From an uncultured Bacteroidota bacterium (GTDB lineage: Bacteria > Bacteroidota > Bacteroidia > Chitinophagales > Chitinophagaceae), in the NCBI GenBank assembly GCA_903887415.1, contig CAISPO010000021.1, positions 1-64,000 on the forward strand: 64,000 nucleotides of DNA, given 5' to 3'. This document shows positions 53,358 to 60,193 of this stretch, one piece after another. The notes below the pieces were generated by a model that did no database searches, had not been told where the DNA came from, and saw nothing but the letters and a program-made list of their open reading frames with translations. Every line of letters starts with the position of its first letter. Positions within the stretch are counted from its first letter, which is position 1. Both the position numbers and the translations under genes were made by a program.

Positions 53358-54301
53358 GTTGTTTTTTCTGTTGGCAAGTCAATAATTACCGGTCTCGAAC
53401 TGTTTACAAATTCTTTTGCTTTTTCCATAGCATCAGTATGCTCTGTTGGCAACGGCTGCGCCTTGGCAAACTTCGCAAGGTCAGCGGTAGTTAATATTAC
53501 AGATAATACTCCTTGGTAGGGCTGCAGGTCTTTCAGCAATTGCGCCTTATATAGTAGCTCATCGGTCGTCAGCTCCATAGCCGGCGTGTGGAACCGCTGC
53601 TCTATATAATTCCGCACAATATCAGTAAGCTCAACATAATATAGCTTTACCTGGTTTTTCTGCCACAGTTGCCTTGCTTCCAGCTCCTCCAGCAGGTGCA
53701 GCGTTTTGTCCTGCAGGCTTATTACAGGCCCCTGCGGCACTGGTGCTGCCACTTTTTTATTCTTCAGGAAGTAGATAACCACGAAAACAGCCAGCAACAG
53801 GAACAAAACTGCACCCACTATATACCATATATAATCCTTCCAGTTGCTTTTTACATACACTATCCCTTTGATCCCCTTAAAACCCTTCGTAGTATCTACA
53901 GCTATGGTCTGTACCAGCAGGTTAAAGGAATCTGTCTGCACCGTATAGGCAGCCCCACTGTTCGGGATAATGGAGAAAGTAAACGATGGCACTTTGAACA
54001 TTCCCGAATCAAAACCAGTGATCACCAGCCGCTGCTTGTAGGTCACAAAGCCCCCCTGTTTTAACGTATCTATCTTTCCTCGCTCTACTACCTCAAGGTT
54101 ATTGAACGAATCGGGGATGGCCGCCCACTGTACACGGCCCGTAGAGGGGTTATTCTGAACTTCTATAAATAACCGCGCCTGGTCACCCACAGTTATCCGT
54201 GTAGCATCCATTCGTGCTCCAGCCTTCGCATCGCCCTGCGCAAAAGAAGCCGTGGAAATTCCAAAAATTAAAATCCAAAGTCCAAAAAGGGCTTTCTTCA
54301 T
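53354..54301 (-). CDS. BatD-like membrane protein
   Basis: The 315-residue protein has a signal peptide ending in FAQ, an N-terminal Ig-like half (residues about 25-145, with ARMDATRITVGDQARLF), a single membrane helix at about 158-178 and a cytoplasmic C-terminal part. The order signal, extracytoplasmic beta domain, helix and tail fits BatD-like or DUF4381-type members of Bat operons. It lies between the DUF58 and BatA genes and overlaps the latter by four bases. It is more divergent than the rest, so the name is an inference from position and layout. Confidence 0.7.
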   Translation of the reverse strand: MKKALFGLWILIFGISTASFAQGDAKAGARMDATRITVGDQARLFIEVQNNPSTGRVQWAAIPDSFNNLEVVERGKIDTLKQGGFVTYKQRLVITGFDSGMFKVPSFTFSIIPNSGAAYTVQTDSFNLLVQTIAVDTTKGFKGIKGIVYVKSNWKDYIWYIVGAVLFLLLAVFVVIYFLKNKKVAAPVPQGPVISLQDKTLHLLEELEARQLWQKNQVKLYYVELTDIVRNYIEQRFHTPAMELTTDELLYKAQLLKDLQPYQGVLSVILTTADLAKFAKAQPLPTEHTDAMEKAKEFVNSSRPVIIDLPTEKTT

Positions 54302-54381
54302 ACTATTCAGTAATGTTTTAATCTGGTTTCACTCCAATCCAAATTCCATATTCCCAATTACAAATTGCATTCAAAAAAGAC

Positions 54382-55269
54382 TCAACGTCCTTTGAAGTAA
54401 CTCTGCAGCACCTTTACATAATCCTCATCTGTGCGCACATGCAGTAAAGATGCACCGCTTTTCCGGAACGAGTGCACACAATATTTTTGCTGCTCATCAT
54501 ACGCCTTTCCATACTTCGTCCTCACCGCTTTGTTGTCTGTATCCAGCCAGAAGGTTTTGCCGCTTTCCGCATCCATCACCTGCACCAGTCCGGCCTGCGG
54601 CATTTCCTTATCGTACTTATCATAAATATGGATGCCTATCAGGTCATGCTTGCGCGCTGCCAGTTGCAAAGCCTGGTCGTAAGGCTGACTCACAAAATCA
54701 CTCAGTAAAAAGGTGATCGTCCGCTTTTTCAGCACATTGTTCAGGAATTCCAGAGGCACTCTTACATTTGTTGTTTCCTTTCTATCACTGTCGGGCAGTG
54801 CGGCATGTGGTTCCAGTGCTATCAGCTCACGGATGATATGCAATATATGCCCCTTGCCCTTCTTCGGCGGTATATACTTCTCTATCTTATCACTGAAAAA
54901 TATCACCCCCACCTTATCATTATTGGTCGTCGCCGAAAAACATAATACGGCTCCCAGTTCGGTTATCAGGTCGCGCTTCAGTTGTTTCTGCGTGCCGAAG
55001 AGCGAGCTGCCGCTTATATCCACCAGCAGCATCACGATCAGCTCCCTTTCCTCCTCAAACACCTTTACAAACGGATGAGAGAAACGCGCGGTTACATTCC
55101 AGTCTATGAATTTCACATCATCACCCGGCATATACTCCCGCACCTCGCTAAACGACATGCCCCGCCCCTTGAAAGTAGAATGATACTCACCGGCGAAGAT
55201 GTGATTGCTCAGCCCCTTCGTTTTTATTTCTATCCGCCTTACCTTTTTTAGTATTTCAGCAGTTGTCAT
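54382..55269 (-). CDS. DUF58 protein of a MoxR/Bat-type cluster
   Basis: The 295-residue protein has the DUF58 core: GEYHSTFKGRGMSFSEVREY, then MPGDDVKFIDWNVTARF and FVKVFEEERELIVMLLVDISGS, which is a VWA-like metal site with D-I-S-G-S. It has no signal or membrane segment. DUF58, BatA, BatD and a MoxR ATPase usually lie together. Here DUF58 is the first gene of the set, and no MoxR gene is found upstream or downstream in this window. The gap to the BatD-like gene is 80 bp with GGAAT-type repeats. Confidence 0.9.
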   Translation of the reverse strand: MTTAEILKKVRRIEIKTKGLSNHIFAGEYHSTFKGRGMSFSEVREYMPGDDVKFIDWNVTARFSHPFVKVFEEERELIVMLLVDISGSSLFGTQKQLKRDLITELGAVLCFSATTNNDKVGVIFFSDKIEKYIPPKKGKGHILHIIRELIALEPHAALPDSDRKETTNVRVPLEFLNNVLKKRTITFLLSDFVSQPYDQALQLAARKHDLIGIHIYDKYDKEMPQAGLVQVMDAESGKTFWLDTDNKAVRTKYGKAYDEQQKYCVHSFRKSGASLLHVRTDEDYVKVLQSYFKGR

Positions 55270-55558
55270 TTTTCAAAAATAAGAATACAATTTTCAAATC
55301 TGCACACCCTCCTGCCGGCAGGAAGGTTTCCAAATTAGGTCTCACAAATGTAACCTTTGCAACGGTTATTACGCAAGACCTAAATACTTAAAATTTTCTG
55401 AAAATCCGGAAATATAGCCGATTTAAACCGAGAGGTACTTAAGCTCATCAAAACAGCTCAGTTATTTGTTGGGTGGGCAAAAGTCGATCCTCAGTCCAAG
55501 CCCGGCACAGTTTTTATACTCCAATTCCCCAAAAAAGAACCTTTAAAAACCGGGAATT
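55270..55558. other. intergenic region with a nested inverted repeat
   Basis: No gene is seen here. At 55335-55383 TTAGGTCT/AGACCTAA enclose TAACC/GGTTA, a two-level hairpin with an eight-base central loop. CCTGCCGGCAGG at about 55310-55322 is a separate 12-base palindrome. These could form RNA structures or belong to a small mobile repeat. Confidence 0.5.
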
Positions 55559-55714
55559 ATGCTAAAACCAATACTCAGGCAGAAGAATCAGGCCATCGTA
55601 ACACAGCGTATCATCGTCATTTTATCACTGATCATAGTGATGGGCTTGTTTGTATTCAGCAGCAAAGGTGCAAGCAATACACAAGTAAGCTATTCAAAAA
55701 CTGCCAGCAGATAA
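55559..55714 (+). CDS. small membrane protein (51 aa)
   Basis: The frame starts ATG 55559 with MLKPILRQKNQAIVTQRIIV, has one hydrophobic segment at about residues 17-34, and ends in a Ser/Thr-rich tail. The positive N-terminus followed by a single helix fits an inner-membrane micropeptide. It is followed by a hairpin at 55751. It is below most length cut-offs and I do not recognise it. Confidence 0.4.
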   Translation: MLKPILRQKNQAIVTQRIIVILSLIIVMGLFVFSSKGASNTQVSYSKTASR

Positions 55715-55750
55715 CCTGCGCCCGGCGAAACATTCCTTTACAAACAAAAA

Positions 55751-55772
55751 AATTTCCGGAAAACCGGAAATT
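55751..55772 (+). terminator. hairpin after the small membrane protein
   Basis: AATTTCCGG and CCGGAAATT form nine pairs around AAAA. The T-run after it is weak, so termination is possible but not certain. Confidence 0.5.
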
Positions 55773-55865
55773 CAATTTATATTTTAAATCGAAAATCAAA
55801 TATTAAAGACTACCCGGTTCAACGAACCCGCTCGTCCTGCAAATCCTATCATCCAAAAATCCTGA

Positions 55866-56312
55866 TCACGCTTTCTTCACCTTTATCGCGTTCAATCCCT
55901 TTGGCCCCATCTCTGTCTCAAACGTCACTCTGTCCCTTTCTTTTATAGGTTCAGATACTTGGTTGATGTGTACGAACACGCTCTCCTGGCTCTTCAGGTC
56001 ATTGATAAATCCATATCCCTTGGCATCATTAAAAAATGTCACCACACCAGTCCGCAGAATATCTGCAGGGTCTATCGGGCGCTGTTTTGCAGCACCTATC
56101 TGTATGTCTTCCAGGTTTATTTCTTTCTTTCTCGTCGGGTCCGGCGGCACATCAGACAGGTTGCCATTCTCATCCACATACGCCAGCATAGAGTCCAGGC
56201 TTTTGCCCTTGTTATTGTTGGCTTTGCGTTCTTCTTTCTTGTGCGCTTTTTCCTGCTTGTTTTTGGCTTTCGCCTTTTCTTTGTCTTTTTTACCTTGTGT
56301 TTCTTGCCACAT
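55866..56312 (-). CDS. cold-shock-domain protein with lysine-rich N-terminus
   Basis: The 148-residue protein has a Lys/Glu-rich first 40 residues, then MLAYVDENGNLSDVPPDP, a stretch shared by Bacteroidetes relatives. The C-terminal cold-shock domain has RNP1 KGYGFI and RNP2 VFVHI, which bind single-stranded RNA or DNA. The basic tail probably adds non-specific binding. I used the first ATG, which gives the usual family start. A GGATT-type repeat tract follows its stop. Confidence 0.9.
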   Translation of the reverse strand: MWQETQGKKDKEKAKAKNKQEKAHKKEERKANNNKGKSLDSMLAYVDENGNLSDVPPDPTRKKEINLEDIQIGAAKQRPIDPADILRTGVVTFFNDAKGYGFINDLKSQESVFVHINQVSEPIKERDRVTFETEMGPKGLNAIKVKKA

Positions 56313-56456
56313 ATTTTTCTGCTACTATTTTTTGGTTAGTCTAAAGGTCGGCTTTTTTCCATCAATTGCCTATTTTTAAATAAAAAGTATTCCATTAAAT
56401 TTATGTTAGGAACAACGGCAAAATAAAATCCACTAATTTCCTTCCCGATTTAATAC

Positions 56457-56464
56457 TACTTTTG
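56457..56464 (+). promoter_or_regulatory. -7 promoter box of the 56481 lipoprotein
   Basis: TACTTTTG is a perfect match 16 bases before the ATG. Confidence 0.55.
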
Positions 56465-56480
56465 AAAAAAATATTATATC

Positions 56481-57359
56481 ATGAAAAAACACGCACTATT
56501 AATACCTGCCGCTTGCATCGCGCTTTTCTCCGCATCATGCGGCAATAGCGATACCGGCAAAGACAAAACCGCTACCCAGGATTCCGTGGTTGCACTCAAG
56601 CCGGTAGCGCTTGCCACTGTTACACCATCTCCTGATTTTCCCGGTGCTGCTTTGAGCATTGCATCAGTAAAAGCAGAGAAAGTAGGCAAGGATTCAGCAA
56701 AGGTTTCTTTCGCTTTCGATGTGAAGAACTACGAGCTGAAAATGCAGACTAGCGACAACGGCACTAAAATGTGCAACAATTCGGATAAAGGCCAGCACAT
56801 ACACTTTATCCTTGACGATGGCGCTTATAAGGCCCTCTATGAGCCTAAGAATGAAGTAACACTGCCCAACGATGGCAAAGACCACTACCTTATGGCATTC
56901 CTTTCCCGGTCGTACCATGAGTCTATAAAGGCTAAAGGCGCTGCTGTGGTTTACCACTTTAAGATAGACGAAAAAGGCAACCTCAAAAAGCTGGACGACC
57001 CCAAAACACCGATGCTATTCTATAGCCGCCCCAAGGGAGACTATATGGGCAAGGATGTTACCAATGTGTTGCTTGATTTCTACGTGTGGAATTGCAGTCT
57101 GGCCGCTGACGGCTACAAGGTCAAGGCAGAGATCAGCAATGAAGCCATTCCCGCCCAGCAGTTAACGACTACTATCGATAAATGGGAACCACACTTCATA
57201 CAAAACCTCGGTCTCGGCAAGTGCAAAGTGTCGCTTTCATTGATCGACAAAGATGGCAAGGCAGCAGAAGGCCCAATGACAGCCGCTTCCAGGGAATTTA
57301 ACCTCTCCGCCGGAGAAGTAAGCCCCGCAGCCCCAAAGGCTGATACTACCAACAAATAA
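56481..57359 (+). CDS. hypothetical lipoprotein
   Basis: The 292-residue protein has a lipoprotein signal (FSASC, Cys at 20). The next 30 residues are Asp/Thr-rich. The rest has IASVKAEKVGKDSAKVSF, a GQHIHFILDDG motif with two histidines, and a C-terminal WEPHFIQNLG. The histidines and acidic residues could bind a metal, but no known family is recognised. The tail ends Ala/Pro-rich. Its own promoter and a strong terminator make it a single-gene unit. Confidence 0.7.
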   Translation: MKKHALLIPAACIALFSASCGNSDTGKDKTATQDSVVALKPVALATVTPSPDFPGAALSIASVKAEKVGKDSAKVSFAFDVKNYELKMQTSDNGTKMCNNSDKGQHIHFILDDGAYKALYEPKNEVTLPNDGKDHYLMAFLSRSYHESIKAKGAAVVYHFKIDEKGNLKKLDDPKTPMLFYSRPKGDYMGKDVTNVLLDFYVWNCSLAADGYKVKAEISNEAIPAQQLTTTIDKWEPHFIQNLGLGKCKVSLSLIDKDGKAAEGPMTAASREFNLSAGEVSPAAPKADTTNK

Positions 57360-57416
57360 CATCCTGGAAATTCCAAAGATGCCAAAAATCAATAGCATAA
57401 AAAACCTTTAAAAAAC

Positions 57417-57449
57417 AAAAACCATCCCGATGTTTAGGGATGGTTTTTG
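57417..57449 (+). terminator. strong terminator after the 56481 lipoprotein
   Basis: AAAAACCATCCC and GGGATGGTTTTT form a perfect 12-pair stem around GATGTTTA. Confidence 0.9.
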
Positions 57450-57460
57450 TTCAATAGAAT

Positions 57461-57592
57461 ATGAAAAAAATCTGGAACAACCTCTTGAATTGGGAGCATA
57501 TCCCTAAAGAAAAACTTTATAAGTCTATACTTTTTATACTGCTTGGTGTTATCTGCCTGGCTGTTGCCGTGGCTGTTTTACTCTGGAGTTAG
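57461..57592 (+). CDS. small membrane protein (43 aa)
   Basis: ATG 57461 starts a 43-residue frame with MKKIWNNLLNWEHIPKEKLY, then a single hydrophobic segment at about residues 22-42 ending in WS. It lies immediately after a terminator and its stop is three bases before the convergent gene end at 57595. Its pattern fits small inner-membrane proteins. No promoter is seen at the standard distance. I do not recognise it. Confidence 0.45.
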   Translation: MKKIWNNLLNWEHIPKEKLYKSILFILLGVICLAVAVAVLLWS

Positions 57593-57594
57593 CT

Positions 57595-58791
57595 TTACTC
57601 TTTGTCCTCTTTTTCCTTTACAGGCGCCTGTTCCGGCGCGTCAGAACCATCTTTATCCCTGGCTACGTACTTCCTTCTTCCATGGTCTGGTGAAGGCCCT
57701 ATGTTCAGCCTGCCTACAACATAATAGATCGGGCCGCTCCATCCGTTCCTTGTTCCTGCCCCGGACTGCCAGTCAACACCAAAACCTTCATTGGACATTA
57801 TCTTGGAGTTGCTGCCGCCATAAGGAGACTGCAGAAAATTTATTGATCCCCCTACTTCGTTGTGCCACATATTGTTCGACCAGCCGTCTGTTGCAAAGAA
57901 TGGCATAACAAACAACCGGCCCCATATATCACGTATCGTCCTCCTCGATGCCCGTGCTGTTGCCTCTGCTTTATCTTCTTTGTCCAGGTCCGCTACACTG
58001 CGGTATATAGCCCGCACAAAAACAGGCGTGGCTATACTGAAACGCGCATCCATTACACGCTGGGTAATGTCGCCGCCTACTTTGCCGGCAAGGTCATTAG
58101 CTCCATATACATCGTTCTGTGCACTATATGCAGTAAACGGCCCGTTTTGGAAATCGGCAAAAGGCTGTGTATAGCCACGCTGCACAGTACCCGTCAGGGC
58201 CACCGTAAGCCAGCGGGTATAATACATGTTATAGTCTGCCTTGAAACCATAAGTGATGAACTTATCAAAATCGAGCAAAGAAGCGCTGTTGTAGTTGCCC
58301 AGAGACTGGTCAGACATTTCTTTGTGCAGCGTATCATAGTAAGTAATAAAGCTCTTGCTGAAGAAAAGGCCCAGGTATAGCTCACGGTCAACAGCACCGA
58401 GGAAATCCCGCTTCGCAGTACGCGCCTCGTCCCAGTTGATGAAATTGGTAACCGTGTGAAAAGCATGCCCTACACTAAGCGTAACCGTTGGCTGATTGGC
58501 CTGTGTGAAAAATTTGTTGAGGTCAGAATTAAAATCAACAATGCCCAAACTAATAATAACCGCCTTTGAATGTGCCGAATGAGGCCCGATACCATCAGCA
58601 AATGCATTCTCTGTGCTGTCATAGAAAAGCCCAACAGAAACACTCGCATAATCGTTGCCAAAAGCGAAGGAACACTTATTATTCAGCGTAGTATAAAGGT
58701 CGTTATTGTTATGGTCTGTGATACCCTGGCTGATGCCCGAAAAAGGGCTGGAAAATAAACACAATGTAATCGCGTAAAATATTTTCTTCAT
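57595..58791 (-). CDS. hypothetical exported protein, possibly outer-membrane
   Basis: The 398-residue protein has a signal peptide (about residues 1-22). Alternating hydrophobic and polar stretches with many Tyr, Phe and Asn (for instance VSVGLFYDSTENAF, TVTLSVGHAF and TYGFKADYNMYYTRWLTVALT) fit beta-strands of an outer-membrane barrel. The end is a Lys/Asp/Glu-rich tail. No family was recognised. It converges with the 43-residue gene. A porin-like role would be speculation. Confidence 0.6.
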   Translation of the reverse strand: MKKIFYAITLCLFSSPFSGISQGITDHNNNDLYTTLNNKCSFAFGNDYASVSVGLFYDSTENAFADGIGPHSAHSKAVIISLGIVDFNSDLNKFFTQANQPTVTLSVGHAFHTVTNFINWDEARTAKRDFLGAVDRELYLGLFFSKSFITYYDTLHKEMSDQSLGNYNSASLLDFDKFITYGFKADYNMYYTRWLTVALTGTVQRGYTQPFADFQNGPFTAYSAQNDVYGANDLAGKVGGDITQRVMDARFSIATPVFVRAIYRSVADLDKEDKAEATARASRRTIRDIWGRLFVMPFFATDGWSNNMWHNEVGGSINFLQSPYGGSNSKIMSNEGFGVDWQSGAGTRNGWSGPIYYVVGRLNIGPSPDHGRRKYVARDKDGSDAPEQAPVKEKEDKE

Positions 58792-58900
58792 ATGTCTGTT
58801 TATCCTGTCTGGAAATTATACAGCAATGATAATACCTGTTCTCTGTATTGCAAAATTATTCCATGCTTATTTGAAGAAAATTCTATAGCAACCTGTAGAA

Positions 58901-59311
58901 TTATTCCAGTTTAAATTGGACAGGTAATGTAACTACTGATCTTACAGGCCTGTTTTTATACCTTGCCGGTGTCCACCGGGGCATATTTTTTACTACTCTT
59001 ACAGCTTCTTCATCACAGCCCGCGCCAATGCCTCTAAGCAGTTTAACATCCGATATTTCTCCGTGCTCATCAACAAAAAACCTTACGGCTACCATCCCCT
59101 CAACAAAGCTTTCCCTTGCCGCATCGGGATAATGCAAATTCTTTTTCAAGTAACGCGCAAGGCTGTCGTCGCTTTCCAAATATGCTTTGTGATAACTCTT
59201 TCCATATGGTGTTACTGTATCAACAGTACCCTTTTGTACACCATGTCGCTGCGCTGATGCTGAATTTGCGATAAGGGCGAGGATGAGTAAGGCCAAAAAA
59301 CTATTGCGCAT
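58901..59311 (-). CDS. TonB C-terminal domain-like exported protein
   Basis: The 136-residue protein has a signal peptide ending in ASAQ and a C-terminal TonB-type domain. The latter has LHYPDAARESFVEGMVAVRFFVDEHGEISDVKLLRGIGAGCDEEAVRVV, then RWTPARYKNRPVRSVVTLPV. The cytoplasmic anchor and proline-rich linker of true TonB are missing, so it may be a partner or scavenger of TonB-dependent systems rather than an energy transducer. The start overlaps the upstream gene by 11 bases. I chose ATG 59311. Confidence 0.8.
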   Translation of the reverse strand: MRNSFLALLILALIANSASAQRHGVQKGTVDTVTPYGKSYHKAYLESDDSLARYLKKNLHYPDAARESFVEGMVAVRFFVDEHGEISDVKLLRGIGAGCDEEAVRVVKNMPRWTPARYKNRPVRSVVTLPVQFKLE

Positions 59312-60143
59312 GCTCTTTTTTCTTTTTTTTGAATGGCGAAGTGATATTTTGCAAGAATGTCTTCTTAGGCTGTTCGGCTGGTATTTCCGCAACGTCCGAT
59401 ATTTGATGAGGGTATGCTCCCAAATAAGTATCAACGTGCTCAATACGATACGCGAAAACCTGAAGCGGGGCTATATCGTCTTTGGCGTACCTGTACATGG
59501 TAATATCCTTACCAGCGGCTACATCTTCAATGTTTACCTCTTGTAACTCAATCATAGTTCCGCGAAGTTCTTTTGATGACCGGTCCGTGTAGTGGGCATA
59601 CAAGTTGAATTTTCTGGCTGTAAAACTATCAGGCAATGCTAAATGGAAACTACCTGACTTATCTGTTACCGTTTTTATTTCCGTCCCGCTTATCTGCACT
59701 ATCATGCCATGCAGCCGTTCATTAGTGACATAATCCACAACTTTGCCATGAACTGTTCTTGGATGAGCTGGTTTCTTAGTTCCTTTGGCATCCGGGGTAT
59801 GCTGGGTGGTACGCTGTTTCACTGCTTGCGCCCATGTAGTGGTAGCTATAGTTTGAAAAAATAAGAGCGAGGCCGCAATACGTTTTAGCAGTACAGTTGA
59901 AAAAATTGATTTCTTTACTTCAATTAATTCTCGGTTGAGTTGCGAAACATGGTAACGGCCACAAGGCTGAACTCCTCCGGCCGCTTTGAAAATATTTATT
60001 ATCTCGGTATCACTAAGATTGGTAAAATCGATCACGTTCCTCTGGCATGACGCACAAAACCGGCCACCACTAGCGGGAGACATATCATCCCATTCCTCTG
60101 AACAGGGCTTGGGTAGGGTTATGGTGAGTTTTGCCTTTTTCAC
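59301..60143 (-). CDS. protein with N-terminal Cys motif and carboxypeptidase-regulatory-like domain
   Basis: The 280-residue protein starts at GTG 60143 and has a Cys-rich N-terminus (CSEEWDDM, then GRFCASCQRNVIDFTNLS and CGRYHV) followed by a membrane-like segment (about residues 88-105). Next comes a beta-sandwich (HGKVVDYVTNERLHGMIVQI, KSGSFHLALPD) like CarboxypepD_reg/DUF4480 modules, and it ends in a basic tail. The pattern of a C-x-x-C box before a transmembrane helix is common in Bacteroidetes and resembles small anti-sigma or redox sensors. A -7 box lies three bases before the start. It overlaps the TonB-like gene. Confidence 0.7.
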   Translation of the reverse strand: MKKAKLTITLPKPCSEEWDDMSPASGGRFCASCQRNVIDFTNLSDTEIINIFKAAGGVQPCGRYHVSQLNRELIEVKKSIFSTVLLKRIAASLLFFQTIATTTWAQAVKQRTTQHTPDAKGTKKPAHPRTVHGKVVDYVTNERLHGMIVQISGTEIKTVTDKSGSFHLALPDSFTARKFNLYAHYTDRSSKELRGTMIELQEVNIEDVAAGKDITMYRYAKDDIAPLQVFAYRIEHVDTYLGAYPHQISDVAEIPAEQPKKTFLQNITSPFKKKKKEHAQ

Positions 60144-60146
60144 ACT

Positions 60147-60154
60147 CAAATTTA
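60147..60154 (-). promoter_or_regulatory. -7 promoter box of the 59301-60143 gene
   Basis: TAAATTTG on the minus strand is a perfect match three bases before the GTG start, so the transcript would be leaderless. Confidence 0.6.
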
Positions 60155-60193
60155 CGAAATTATTAAGATGAAAAAAAGCAATCAATAACCAAA

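Noticed and set aside
54241-54275. GGAATTCC-like repeat inside the BatD-like signal peptide
   Set aside because: It is coding sequence for the signal peptide, so the match to intergenic repeats is probably coincidence.
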